NCBI GenBank assembly: GCA_028278245.1
Contig: JANQEQ010000068.1
Location: forward strand, 1 to 52,984
Direction of reading: 5' to 3'
Length of the DNA stretch: 52,984 nucleotides
DNA from: Phycisphaerales bacterium
GTDB lineage: Bacteria; Planctomycetota; Phycisphaerae; Phycisphaerales; SM1A02
The first letter of the stretch is position 1. The number at the start of each line of letters is the position of its first letter. Made by a program: the position numbers and the translations under genes. This document shows, in pieces, positions 28,006-37,008 of the stretch. The notes beneath the pieces were generated by a model. It saw only the letters and a list, made by a program, of their open reading frames with translations, was not told the origin of the DNA and did not search any database.

Positions 28006-29085
28006 TCAATACTCATGAGGACTTTGAAGGTGATGAATGATTGAGCCAGCAGTATCGCGTACCAGATCTGATTCCTCCGGATCATTTGAAAGATTCACAA
28101 TGCACTGATAGAGATCCGGATCTTCGTGTTCAAACAGGTAGTTTCCCGCTGCAATGAGTGCATTTCGTTTTATCATCGATAATTTAGCACGATTCATTGA
28201 TGAACCTGCAATCATCGTTTGACGATCTTCCTCAGTCCAGTTGAGTACATCCAGAAGAGGAATGCTCGATTGCCTGGTGGAATATGCTTCGTGGTATTGA
28301 ACTATGCGCGTCCTTTGCGTCGATTGATTGTGGGGGCAGACCTCCTGACAGATATCGCAACCGAAGATCCAATCACCTATTGCTCGGTGGTAGTTGATAT
28401 CAATCATCGTCCGGTGTTCAATCGTGAGGTAGCTGATGCAGCGTGTTGCATTGACTGACCACGGTGTAATCGCATCAGTCGGGCAGGCTTCAATGCACAG
28501 TGTGCAGCTTTGGCAAGGATTGGATTTATCTGATCCTGTTGGTTGCAAGGCAAGCGTGGTGACCACTTCACCCAGGAACAGATAACTTCCCAATCCTCGA
28601 TTGATGAGAAGCGTATTTTTCCCAATGGAGCCAAGCCCGGCACGTTGAGCATATTCACGCTCAAGCAGAGGTGCGGTATCGACACACGTGCGGAATGTTT
28701 CGTTTGGAAACTGCTGAACGAGTTCATCACAAAGCACATGAAGGCGTCTTTTCATCACGCGGTGGTAGTCCCTGCCTTGTGCATACCGGGCAATGCGTCC
28801 CTGCGGTCGTTGATCTGACGATGAATACGAATCCTCGAGACCATTGTGATATCGGTCAGCGACACAGATGATCGATTTCGCTCCCGGTACGAGTAGTGAT
28901 GGATCCTGCAGAATGGCTGCATTCTGCTGGAGATATGACATTTCCCCATGTTGCCCCTCCTTGAGCCATTGACTTAGAGCTTCCCCGTACCGAGTGGGTT
29001 CAGCAGGTGCAATACCGACATCTGCAAATCCCAGTTCAAGGCATCGCGACTTGATCCATCGGGTTATGTCGGCAGGGGTTTGCAT
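28006..29085 (-). CDS. queG: Epoxyqueuosine reductase
   Basis: 359 residues, close to the family length. The N-terminal cobalamin-binding domain begins ITRWIKSRCLELGFADVGI. The two 4Fe-4S motifs are CQSCTLCIEACP (with the following CISYLTIEHR) and CDICQEVCPHN. The RAGLGSIGKNT segment is characteristic of QueG. The reaction is reduction of epoxyqueuosine to queuosine in tRNA, the last step of queuosine synthesis, in the cytoplasm, and needs cobalamin. I chose the ATG at 29085 because ggggaggg lies 6 nt upstream; earlier in-frame starts (29103, 29100) overlap the pcrA stop. It is probably co-transcribed with pcrA. Confidence 0.93.
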   Translation of the reverse strand: MQTPADITRWIKSRCLELGFADVGIAPAEPTRYGEALSQWLKEGQHGEMSYLQQNAAILQDPSLLVPGAKSIICVADRYHNGLEDSYSSSDQRPQGRIARYAQGRDYHRVMKRRLHVLCDELVQQFPNETFRTCVDTAPLLEREYAQRAGLGSIGKNTLLINRGLGSYLFLGEVVTTLALQPTGSDKSNPCQSCTLCIEACPTDAITPWSVNATRCISYLTIEHRTMIDINYHRAIGDWIFGCDICQEVCPHNQSTQRTRIVQYHEAYSTRQSSIPLLDVLNWTEEDRQTMIAGSSMNRAKLSMIKRNALIAAGNYLFEHEDPDLYQCIVNLSNDPEESDLVRDTAGSIIHHLQSPHEY

Positions 29086-29099
29086 ATTCCCTCCCCTCA

Positions 29100-31439
29100 T
29101 CACGACAAGGGAGTGAGCTTGGCATAGGCCAGAACCAGTGTTTTCAATCCCACGGATTCAAAGTAAATGCGGGCGGTGGATCCCCGCGCACGGCGCATGA
29201 CTCCCTCAACGCGCCCCACACCGAATTTGGGATGGCGGACCATGCATCCCACAGGAAATTCCCCTGCGGAAACATCACAATCCGCTTGCCGCTCGCGGGA
29301 AGTGTGAGTCATCGGAGTATCGAGGTAATCATCGCCTCCATGATCTTCAGAAAAGTCAGCTCGCATGATTGTGTCAGCGGAACATTCCCGGAGGAAGCGG
29401 CTGGGAATGGTCGGTTCGCGTTTACCCCGGAGTGTTCGTGTGCCTGCCTGGGTCAGGAGAAGTGATCGCTTGGCTCGGGTGATCCCCACAAAGCAGAGTC
29501 GGCGTTCCTCTTCCATCTTTGAATCTTCGACCATTGAGTTCATGTGAGGGAGCAATCCTTCCTCCATACCTGCCATGGCAATGACTTCATACTCCAGCCC
29601 CTTTGCCGCATGTAATGTCATGAGCGTCACGGCTCCGAGACTTGGATCGATTGCATCGGCATCACTTACCAATGCGACAGATTCAAGGTATGCCTGTAAT
29701 TGCATACGCAGAGGGGGAAGATTCGCTTGCATTTTCTCAGGGTTATCAACGGATTGTTCGGCAAGTGGTGTATCGGAGTTCATCTCCGCTAATTCATCCT
29801 GAAACGGGTAGGAAAATTCGGCCGCCGCACTGACGAGTTCAGCAAGATTGGCCAGTCGTTGCTGATCTTCCTCATTTTTTTGTTGCTGATGCATCCCTTC
29901 CAGACCTGATTCCCGAATGACACGTTCGACCAGGTCTGCGAACTGTCCAGCGTGGATCACTGGATCTTCCTGTGGTTTTGAATCACTGGTTTCGAGTATG
30001 GAATGCCAATGGGATACCATCTTGGAAAAAGCAGTGAGAGCTTTTATAGCGCGCGGTGATAATCCATCAATCCTGCCAGCCTGCAACATTGCTTGCCACA
30101 TCGACATCTGATTTCGTTGAGCATTAACCTCGACACGATTCCAGCTTGTCTTTCCAATACCCCTGGTAGGGACATTGATGATGCGGTTCAAAGTGAGATT
30201 GTCCTGTGGATTAGCCAGGAAACGCAGGTAGGCCAGCGCATCTTTGATCTCTTTGCGTTCATAGAAAGCGGTTCCCCGCGCGATGACATAAGGAATCCCC
30301 TCCTGTCGAAAAACATTTTCCAGTACCCTGGACAGCGCGTTGATGCGATAGAGCACTGCCATATCTTTCCAGGCTATGGAATCATTTTCGTGTCGACGGC
30401 GAAATTCATCAATGATCATCTCCGCTTCATGGTGTTCATCCACACACGTTACCATTTGAGGTTTTTCACCTTCACCGAGATTCGTAAACAATTCCTTATG
30501 TTTGCGTAGCTGGTTATGTTGAATGATTTCGTCAGCAACTTGGAGGATATATGACGTGCTGCGGAAGTTTTCACCTAGGGCGATCACTTTTGCCTTGGGG
30601 AAGTGCTCCTCGAACTCCAGAATGTTCCTTATATCCGCACCACGCCAGCCGTAGATTGACTGATCCGGATCACCCACTACGCAGATGTTCTGGTGTTCCG
30701 CAGCCAGCATGTGCGCGATAATAAATTGCGTATGATTCGTGTCCTGATATTCATCGACGAGAAGATACTGATAACGCATGCGTAGTTCGTGGCAGACTTC
30801 ATCCTGCTGACTCAGCAGTTTTGCTGAAATAAGCAGGAGATCATCAAAATCCAATGCATTATTTTGATGCAGAAGGTTTTGGTATGCAGTGTACACTTTG
30901 GCAATTGTGCGCGTGTAAAAATCACCGGCTTGAGCTGCGTACGCTTCAGCGTCAAGCAATTGATTCTTCGCGTTGCTGATGGCGCCACCGATTGAGGCTG
31001 GTGTCCAGTTCTTTGAGTTAAGTTCGACCGATGATAATGATTTCTTAATAGCATCACGTTGATCGGCGGCATCATAAATCGTGTACTGTGGAGAGAGATC
31101 AGCAAACTCTGCGTAACGCCGCAGGAGTCGAGCGCAAAAGGAATGAAAAGTGCAAACAGTTAAGCCCCGTTGATGATGTTGTTCATCAGGCAGGAGTGTC
31201 TCGATTCTCTCCCTCATTTCGCCGGCAGCTTTATTGGTGAATGTCAGGGCAAGAATATGCCAGGGGGGGATTCCCTGCTGAACAAGGTGCGCAATGCGAT
31301 GTGTTACCACAGTGGTTTTCCCTGATCCGGGGCCGGCCAGAACGAGAAGCGGTCCATCCAGATGTGTCACAGCCTGTTGCTGCACCTCGGTCAGACCATT
31401 TCCCGCCGTGGAACCTGTTGACACTGTGTTTTCAGCCAT
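29100..31439 (-). CDS. pcrA: ATP-dependent DNA helicase PcrA/UvrD (SF1A)
   Basis: 779 residues with all SF1A motifs: Q-motif LTEVQQQAV, Walker A AGPGSGKTT, Ia LTFTNKAAGEM, II LLVDEYQDTN, III VVGDPDQSIYGWRGAD, IV ENFRST, V LMTLHAAKGLEYE, VI RRLCFVGITRAKR. The C-terminus carries the RNA-polymerase-binding Tudor-like domain (VGCMVRHPKFGVGRVEGV). By family it unwinds DNA 3'-5' in repair and in clearing transcription-replication conflicts. The start ATG at 31439 is the only sensible one. It is divergent from nrdJ and overlaps the upstream in-frame starts of queG at its stop. Confidence 0.95.
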   Translation of the reverse strand: MAENTVSTGSTAGNGLTEVQQQAVTHLDGPLLVLAGPGSGKTTVVTHRIAHLVQQGIPPWHILALTFTNKAAGEMRERIETLLPDEQHHQRGLTVCTFHSFCARLLRRYAEFADLSPQYTIYDAADQRDAIKKSLSSVELNSKNWTPASIGGAISNAKNQLLDAEAYAAQAGDFYTRTIAKVYTAYQNLLHQNNALDFDDLLLISAKLLSQQDEVCHELRMRYQYLLVDEYQDTNHTQFIIAHMLAAEHQNICVVGDPDQSIYGWRGADIRNILEFEEHFPKAKVIALGENFRSTSYILQVADEIIQHNQLRKHKELFTNLGEGEKPQMVTCVDEHHEAEMIIDEFRRRHENDSIAWKDMAVLYRINALSRVLENVFRQEGIPYVIARGTAFYERKEIKDALAYLRFLANPQDNLTLNRIINVPTRGIGKTSWNRVEVNAQRNQMSMWQAMLQAGRIDGLSPRAIKALTAFSKMVSHWHSILETSDSKPQEDPVIHAGQFADLVERVIRESGLEGMHQQQKNEEDQQRLANLAELVSAAAEFSYPFQDELAEMNSDTPLAEQSVDNPEKMQANLPPLRMQLQAYLESVALVSDADAIDPSLGAVTLMTLHAAKGLEYEVIAMAGMEEGLLPHMNSMVEDSKMEEERRLCFVGITRAKRSLLLTQAGTRTLRGKREPTIPSRFLRECSADTIMRADFSEDHGGDDYLDTPMTHTSRERQADCDVSAGEFPVGCMVRHPKFGVGRVEGVMRRARGSTARIYFESVGLKTLVLAYAKLTPLS

Positions 31440-31988
31440 GTTGAGGCAAGTGTAGCCCGTCTCAGGGTGATATTCACGATCAGGATTCTGTTCAGATTCC
31501 GATAATCTTCGGTTTCCCCAAGATATGGGGGATCAACATTGGAAAATGACTTGTCCACACCGTAATTGTAGTATGGGTAGTAATGCTGATTCTGCTAACG
31601 TCCGGTAATGCAAGAACTTACGAAATCAGTCAGAAAGGCCCAAGATTCAGTATTTATTGAACTTGCAGCCACAAGATCTGGTAGTACGATATGACTTGTA
31701 TTGGTGCTCTCTGGTTGTTCATGTCAAAATCGTTGGGAGTGAAAGGAACTCAAGCATCATCTGGTGGGATGATGATCCGTCGAGTGAAACAAGCTGTTCG
31801 CGGTGGGCTTTGCGATCAGAGAAGCGGATGACAATTCAAGAATCCTCCTGAAAAGGACACACTCAATTGGCTGGTAAAACCCTCCCGAATAGGCGTGTGT
31901 AGTTGTGCTATTGGCGAACTTGTAGAACCCACACGATCCCCACTTCAGTCGTCCGCAGGGACGCGAGACAAGAGCAAGGTGACTGAAT
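31440..31988. other. 549-bp divergent intergenic region pcrA / nrdJ
   Basis: No gene is convincing here. It must hold the promoters of both flanking genes, but none is clear. Short inverted repeats are visible (atcatc / gatgat at 31757-31775; cacact ... gtgtg near 31857-31902). I looked for the cobalamin-riboswitch core and for an NrdR box and found neither. The nrdJ ribosome site caaggtga closes the region. Confidence 0.5.
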
Positions 31989-34900
31989 ATGAAAATCCCC
32001 CGACGATTCACAACCCCTGATCAGGACGTGTATTCGACGGTTGATTGGGTAAATCGATCCAGCAAAATCACCAACGCTGATGGATCAGTAGTGTTTGAAA
32101 TGAACCAGGTTGAGGTTCCCAAGCAGTGGAGCCAACTGGCAACAGACATCATGGTGAGTAAATATTTCCGGAAAGCAGGAGTGCCGCAATTTGAGGAAGA
32201 CGGCACTCCGGTGGTTGACGAGCAGGGGGAGCCTGTAACCGGTCCGGAATCCTCCGTTCGTCAGGTTGTCCATCGTCTGGCTGGATGTTGGCAAGCCTGG
32301 GGCGAAACACATCACTATTTCGATGGCGTTGAGGATGCCAAGGCATTTTATGATGAGTTGGTCTACATGATGCTGCACCAGATGGCAGCACCCAACAGTC
32401 CGCAATGGTTCAATACCGGTCTCCATTGGGCATACGGAATCAGCGGACCTCCCCAGGGCCACTGGGTATGTCATCCGGATACGGGAGAATCGTCCACCGC
32501 AACCGATGCATACAGCCATCCACAACCCCACGCCTGCTTCATCCAATCGGTGAATGATGATCTTGTGAATGAAGGCGGGATCATGGATCTGTGGACCCGC
32601 GAAGCCAGACTCTTCAAGTACGGCTCTGGAACAGGGACAAATTTCTCCAGCCTGCGAGGAGAAAATGAAGCGCTGTCCGGGGGAGGACGAAGCAGCGGCC
32701 TGATGAGTTTCCTCAAGATCGGCGACCGTGCAGCCGGTGCGATCAAAAGCGGAGGCACAACCAGACGTGCAGCCAAGATGGTGTGTCTTGATGCAGACCA
32801 TCCCGACATCGAAAGTTTCGTGAACTGGAAGGTTCGCGAAGAACTCAAAGTCGCGTCCATGGTGGAAGGACTCAAGCATCTCAGCCCCGAGCAGCGCGAA
32901 ACAGCCGAGCGTTTGAACCTGGATTTGGATTACGATTTCAACGGTGAAGCGTACGCCAGCGTCAGCGGACAGAATTCAAATAACTCAGTCCGTCTCACCA
33001 ACTCCTTTTTCCAGGTGCTCGAAGCCGACGGTTACTGGCATTTGTCGCGGCGCACTGACGGAGAGGTTGCCAAATCAATCAAGGCGAAGGATCTGTGGGA
33101 TCAGATTACCTATGCAGCATGGCAGTGTGCCGATCCGGGGCTTCAATACGACACGACGATCAACGAATGGCATACATGCACTTCCAGCGGTCGCATCAAC
33201 GCCAGCAATCCGTGCAGTGAGTACATGTTCATCGACAACACAGCCTGTAACCTGGCATCGATCAACGTGCTGACCTTTTTCGATTCAGACTCGCGGATTT
33301 TCGATGTTGACGGATTTGAGCACGCGATCAATATCTGGACGATCGTGCTGGAAATATCGGTTTTGATGGCTTCGTTTCCATCACGCATCATTGCCGAGCA
33401 AAGTTACAACTACCGTACGCTCGGACTGGGATTTGCCAATCTCGGCGCGATGCTCATGCAGGCAGGCATTCCTTATGACAGTGAGGAGGGGCGCGCGATC
33501 GCCGCGGCAATCACTGCAATTCTCACCGGCCGGTCGTATGCCCGCAGTGCTGAGATGGCGCGCGAACTCTCAGCCTTCCCGGGTTATGCTGAAAACAGCG
33601 AAAATATGTTGAGAGTCATACGGAATCACCGTCGCGCTGCTTACGGCGTGCCGCGAGATTCCGATGCCTATGAAGGTTTGCATATCAAGCCGTTACCAAT
33701 CAATCACGAATTGTTTGAATACGGCAAGATGAGCATCACCAATGGCCAAAGCCTGCTGCACCATGCCACGATCGCTTGGGATGAAGCGCTTTCGCTGGGT
33801 GAACAGCATGGTTACAGAAATGCTCAGGTAACGGTCATCGCTCCGACAGGCACCATTGGATTGCTAATGGATTGCGACACGACGGGAGTGGAACCTGATT
33901 TCTCTCTGGTGAAGTTCAAAAAGCTGGCCGGCGGAGGCTATTTCAAAATTGCCAATGCATCCCTCCGACCTGCATTGAAAATGTTGGGCTACAGCCAGGA
34001 TGAGCGCGATGACATCCTGCGTTATGTCATGGGTGATCTCAGTCTTGATGTTGAACTCCCCGAGCGATTGGCTGAGCAGGCAACAACCTTCCGCGAATAT
34101 CTTCTGGAGCGTGGTTATTCTTCTGAAGAACTCGTGCAGGTGGAAAACCAACTACCACAGGTGTTTGAACTGAACCAGGCATTTACCGCCTGGAATATTC
34201 CGGAAACGGTACTCACCGAAATAGGCCTGGACGTTGACGAGGTCAGAGCGAACCCAGCTTTCAGCGGGCTTCGCGAGCTGGGTTTCAACGATCAGGAAAT
34301 TGAGCGTCTGAATCGTGAGATCTGCGGCACGCAATGTATCGAAGGGGCACCACATATCAAAGACGAGCATCTTCCCGTGTTTGATTGTGCCAACCGCTGC
34401 GGTGAAGTCGGCAAACGATTCATCAAACCCGAAGGCCACATTCGCATGATGACGGCCGTTCAGCCGTTCCTCAGTGGTGCGATCTCCAAAACCATCAACC
34501 TCCCGCGTGAATCCACGGTCGACGATATCGCTCAGATGTACAAGATGAGTTGGGATCTGGGATTGAAAGCCACCGCACTTTATCGTGATGGCTGTAAGCT
34601 CAGCCAGCCGCTCAACACCAAGGTTGATGATGAACTGGATGAAGAAGACGTCGATCAGGATGAGATCGAGGAGGCATTGGATGAAGTCGCAGCCGAGGTC
34701 ATTGCGGCTGCATCCTCCACGTCAGTAACAGAGAGTGATGACGCTGGTGATATTCAACCGCCTTATATCGAGCGCGTTGTAGAAAGAATCGTGGAGCGAC
34801 CGCTTCGACGTCGACTTCCCGACACGCGTGAAAGCCTGACACACCACTTCAATGTTGCAGGGCACGAGGGTTATCTCACCGTCGGCATGTATAAGAACGG

Positions 34901-35573
34901 TAGCCCGGGCGAATTGTTCATCACCATGTCAAAAGAGGGTTCGACCATTGGCGGCCTGATGGACAGCCTGGGTACCGCCATCAGCGTTGCATTGCAATAT
35001 GGCGTACCGATCGAAAGCCTGGTGAACAAATTTGCCCATCAGCGGTTTGAGCCGATGGGTATGACCACGAATCGTGACATTCCCTTTGCCAAGAGTCTGG
35101 TTGATTACATTTTCCGCTGGCTGGGGATGGAATTTGTTCCAGGTTACCGCGAAGCAAACGCTCCGCAAAGATCCCAATCCCGTTCCAAGTCAGGTGGATC
35201 GTCAATCGTCAAGGAGGAAAAAACATGGTCCGATCAGGACAGCGACGGCGGCACGCCGGGCGCGAATCGGCTGCGCTCATCGACGCAGCCAGGATCAAGA
35301 GATGTTGTCGAAGAGGAGAAGATCGCAGAGGAATCAACGCTTTCGACTCTCTCTTCAACGTCCCCGATCACAAAGGTTTCCCCGAAAGTCAGCGACCAGG
35401 ATCAGACCGACGAAGGATCAGCACCGGGAGTGGCAGTCGCTACTCCTCTGGATCAGTCCAACGCACAACTTATGGGTGATGCGCCGACATGTGAGCAATG
35501 TGGTGCAATTACTGTACGCAATGGCAGTTGTTACCGTTGCCACAATTGTGGCAACTCAATGGGATGTAGCTAA
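31989..35573 (+). CDS. nrdJ: Adenosylcobalamin-dependent ribonucleotide reductase (class II)
   Basis: 1194 residues. The N-terminal and barrel segments match NrdJ: ACFIQSVNDDLVNEGGIMDL, FKYGSGTGTNFSSLRG, NPCSEYMFIDNTACNLASIN and TVIAPTGTIGLLMDCDTTGV. The C-terminal part (after a 100-residue acidic, Ser-rich linker) has MSKEGSTIGGLMDSLGTAIS and ends in a zinc ribbon, CEQCGAITV ... CYRCHNCGNSMGCS, the redox-active/zinc tail typical of the family. It makes dNTPs from ribonucleotides using B12 and needs no oxygen. Ribosome site aaggtga precedes the ATG. It is monocistronic, followed by a hairpin terminator. Confidence 0.95.
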   Translation: MKIPRRFTTPDQDVYSTVDWVNRSSKITNADGSVVFEMNQVEVPKQWSQLATDIMVSKYFRKAGVPQFEEDGTPVVDEQGEPVTGPESSVRQVVHRLAGCWQAWGETHHYFDGVEDAKAFYDELVYMMLHQMAAPNSPQWFNTGLHWAYGISGPPQGHWVCHPDTGESSTATDAYSHPQPHACFIQSVNDDLVNEGGIMDLWTREARLFKYGSGTGTNFSSLRGENEALSGGGRSSGLMSFLKIGDRAAGAIKSGGTTRRAAKMVCLDADHPDIESFVNWKVREELKVASMVEGLKHLSPEQRETAERLNLDLDYDFNGEAYASVSGQNSNNSVRLTNSFFQVLEADGYWHLSRRTDGEVAKSIKAKDLWDQITYAAWQCADPGLQYDTTINEWHTCTSSGRINASNPCSEYMFIDNTACNLASINVLTFFDSDSRIFDVDGFEHAINIWTIVLEISVLMASFPSRIIAEQSYNYRTLGLGFANLGAMLMQAGIPYDSEEGRAIAAAITAILTGRSYARSAEMARELSAFPGYAENSENMLRVIRNHRRAAYGVPRDSDAYEGLHIKPLPINHELFEYGKMSITNGQSLLHHATIAWDEALSLGEQHGYRNAQVTVIAPTGTIGLLMDCDTTGVEPDFSLVKFKKLAGGGYFKIANASLRPALKMLGYSQDERDDILRYVMGDLSLDVELPERLAEQATTFREYLLERGYSSEELVQVENQLPQVFELNQAFTAWNIPETVLTEIGLDVDEVRANPAFSGLRELGFNDQEIERLNREICGTQCIEGAPHIKDEHLPVFDCANRCGEVGKRFIKPEGHIRMMTAVQPFLSGAISKTINLPRESTVDDIAQMYKMSWDLGLKATALYRDGCKLSQPLNTKVDDELDEEDVDQDEIEEALDEVAAEVIAAASSTSVTESDDAGDIQPPYIERVVERIVERPLRRRLPDTRESLTHHFNVAGHEGYLTVGMYKNGSPGELFITMSKEGSTIGGLMDSLGTAISVALQYGVPIESLVNKFAHQRFEPMGMTTNRDIPFAKSLVDYIFRWLGMEFVPGYREANAPQRSQSRSKSGGSSIVKEEKTWSDQDSDGGTPGANRLRSSTQPGSRDVVEEEKIAEESTLSTLSSTSPITKVSPKVSDQDQTDEGSAPGVAVATPLDQSNAQLMGDAPTCEQCGAITVRNGSCYRCHNCGNSMGCS

Positions 35574-35585
35574 GGAATATTAATG

Positions 35586-35622
35586 AACCGGTGACTCCTG
35601 GCTCCGAGAGTCGCCGGTTTCT
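35586..35622 (+). terminator. Terminator-like hairpin after nrdJ
   Basis: aaccgg-t-gactc / gagtc-g-ccggtt forms an 11-bp stem with one internal mismatch and a 10-nt loop, ending in ttct. It lies 13 bp after the stop. Confidence 0.7.
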
Positions 35623-35640
35623 CCAGAATAGCGATGGGCG

Positions 35641-35777
35641 CAGTTATGGATAAAGAGCATCAATCGGTTGGCGAGTGGATGGACATACTTGCCAGGATCA
35701 GGATCCCAGGGAGTCGGCTCCTGATCCCCCAGCAGGATGGGATAACCAGCTCTTGGGACTGCGGCCCATCGTTTTTT
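35641..35777 (+). ncRNA. Candidate structured RNA, four-way-junction fold
   Basis: The stretch folds on paper as an outer stem (aagagc 35653-35658 with gctctt 35749-35754, and ggtt with aacc just inside) enclosing three hairpins: tggcgag / cttgcca (35669-35694), ggatcagga / tcctgatcc (35695-35727) and ccc / ggg (35728-35741). A T-run (cgtttttt) follows at about 35770-35777. It matches none of 6S, tmRNA, RNase P, SRP or SAM-I that I tried to recognise. No gene on the plus strand follows, so it is not obviously a leader. Expression is unproven. Confidence 0.35.
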
Positions 35778-35780
35778 GAA

Positions 35781-35905
35781 CTCCCCCCGGGCATGTAATT
35801 GACCGGGGCACCAGGAAACCCGCCTCGCATGAGGCCATGATAAAGGTTTCTACTCTTCCCTCCCCCTCGAAGTGGTTCCCACCGCCGCTTCGAGGGAATT
35901 TTATT
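35781..35905 (+). ncRNA. Candidate second structured RNA or extended terminator region
   Basis: Three nested or sequential hairpins appear: ccccgg / ccgggg (35785-35808), gaaacc / ggtttc (35815-35850) enclosing gcctc-gcat-gaggc (35822-35835), and ccctcgaag / cttcgaggg (35864-35896), followed by aattttatt. The last is terminator-like on the plus strand. It could be one RNA with the preceding stretch. Function unknown. Confidence 0.3.
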
Positions 35906-35970
35906 GCATTGTCAATGTGAGAGTACACGCTGTAAGCCGGTTCTGACGAACAAGCAAAGCGAGTGAGGTA

Positions 35971-36040
35971 AAGCCGGGGTATGAATGAGTGGGGGGATAC
36001 CCGGGCTTGCGCTAACGTTCGGTTCGCTCCAACCCGGCTT
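35971..36040. repeat. Palindromic repeat with AAGCCGGG arms
   Basis: aagccggggtat (35971-35982) pairs with atacccgggctt (35997-36008) over 12 bp with one mismatch; a third arm aacccggctt follows at 36031-36040. Between the last two arms is gcgctaacgttcggttcgct. The structure looks like a dispersed palindromic element; a genome-wide search is needed to show copies. Confidence 0.45.
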
Positions 36041-36084
36041 GAATGGTATAGATTTATGGTGTGAGCGTTGGGGTGTATGTGTAT

Positions 36085-36100
36085 ATGTGTGTGGGGGGGG
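36085..36100 (+). repeat. TGTG-G-rich tract abutting the nuoA stop codon
   Basis: tatgtgtgtg plus eight G residues ends exactly before the nuoA stop on the opposite strand. It matches the tract arrangement beside the DUF481 gene. Confidence 0.5.
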
Positions 36101-36496
36101 TTAATCCCAGCGAAAGACACCCTTGCGCCAGGCATAGATGTATGCCACAACTGACGTGCCTACGAAAAAGATGATACGTCCGAGGAACAGCATCGCTTCC
36201 GGACTGGCCGGTGGGAGCTTGGTATACGTGACCGCCCAGGGGTAGAGGAAAATGATTTCCACATCGAAGACAAGAAACGTCATCGCAAGAATGTAGAAGC
36301 GAACGTTGAATCGTTTTCGTGCGGTGCCGAAGGGATTGACGCCGGATTCATACACCGAGTCTTTGACCTCCCCACGCCGCCCCGGCCCGAGCAGATGCGT
36401 TCCGATCAGACTGCCCCCTGCAAACACCAGTGCCATCAGAACCAGGATCCCGATAGGCAGGTAGCTGCTGAGTTCAAATGTTGAAGCAAGTGACAT
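36101..36496 (-). CDS. nuoA: NADH-quinone oxidoreductase subunit A
   Basis: 131 residues, three predicted transmembrane helices, and the conserved NuoA stretch ESGVNPFGTARKRFNVRFY with FLVFDVEIIFLYPW. I chose the ATG at 36496, with gaggt 7 nt upstream; a longer frame to 36724 would run through the tRNA-Pro fragment. By family it is a membrane-arm subunit of complex I. It is an orphan: no nuoB-D follow it, and the nearest nuo-like genes (45.2 kb) belong to a soluble complex. The rest of complex I must be elsewhere if it exists. Confidence 0.9.
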   Translation of the reverse strand: MSLASTFELSSYLPIGILVLMALVFAGGSLIGTHLLGPGRRGEVKDSVYESGVNPFGTARKRFNVRFYILAMTFLVFDVEIIFLYPWAVTYTKLPPASPEAMLFLGRIIFFVGTSVVAYIYAWRKGVFRWD

Positions 36497-36643
36497 ATCA
36501 ACCTCATCCACAGGGCGAAAAAACTCACATTCCTGTGCGACAGCGTATGTCTTTTCGCCGATGGGGACAAGCAGAGTGGAGCCCAAACCGGTGAGTTTTG
36601 CACTCTCTCTAAAGTGTAGTATCGTCCCTCGTAGATGTGATGC

Positions 36644-36649
36644 TATACT
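36644..36649 (+). promoter_or_regulatory. Candidate -10 box in front of the tRNA-Pro fragment
   Basis: TATACT lies 14 nt before the tRNA 5' fragment. The -35 position is not convincing. It probably marks the original promoter of the tRNA gene before the islet integrated. Confidence 0.4.
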
Positions 36650-36663
36650 GAATGCAACCTTTA

Positions 36664-36700
36664 CGGGGTGTAGCTCAGCTTGGCAGAGCGCCTGCTTTGG
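36664..36700 (+). pseudogene. 5' half of tRNA-Pro (37 nt), left boundary of an integrated islet
   Basis: These 37 nt are identical to the first 37 nt of the intact tRNA-Pro at 38931, from the acceptor 5' end to the anticodon TGG, then diverge. A fragment ending in the anticodon loop is what integration by a tyrosine recombinase at that loop leaves behind. It marks attL; the intact tRNA marks attR. Confidence 0.8.
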
Positions 36701-37008
36701 AAATCCGTGGGATACGTTCCACAAGTTGTGTGTCTGTTAAGAGTCCCCTGCCTGATTTTGCGATAGCGAAAAAAATGGGAGAGTGTCTGGAATCAGGTTA
36801 TTCACGACAGCAGGTTGTTACTTCAGCTTCCCAGGTTCCTACAACTCCATACTTGCCATGTGCTTAGCGTAGTTCGCCATATACCGCACCGAGTCCTTGC
36901 TTCCTACCTATACAATGAGTGGTATACTAAAGGTGTAGGAAAAAGGGGCGAAGCGCGCCCTTTGAGATCAAATTGGAATTTCAACAGAAGATACTGGGAG
37001 GATCAACG
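36701..37008. other. 308-bp leader region inside the islet
   Basis: No gene is visible. A TATACT (36923-36928) and a hairpin aaagggGCG-aag-CGCgccc with a bulged G (36942-36963) lie before the pectate-lyase gene; the hairpin would sit in its 5' leader. Confidence 0.45.

Noticed and set aside
31657..31851. Small plus-strand frame before nrdJ
   Set aside because: No ribosome site, no similarity that I recognise, and biased composition.
31440..31988. Cobalamin riboswitch or NrdR box in front of nrdJ
   Set aside because: The conserved B12-box core and the paired NrdR boxes are not visible; short inverted repeats alone do not support either.
35641..35905. 6S RNA, tmRNA, RNase P RNA or SRP RNA
   Set aside because: None of the diagnostic motifs (for example the T-loop of tmRNA or the GNAR loop of SRP RNA) is present, so it is left as unnamed structured RNA.
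35698..36150. Minus-strand frame over the hairpin-rich region
   Set aside because: It overlaps palindromes and the nuoA end, has no ribosome site and no recognisable domain.
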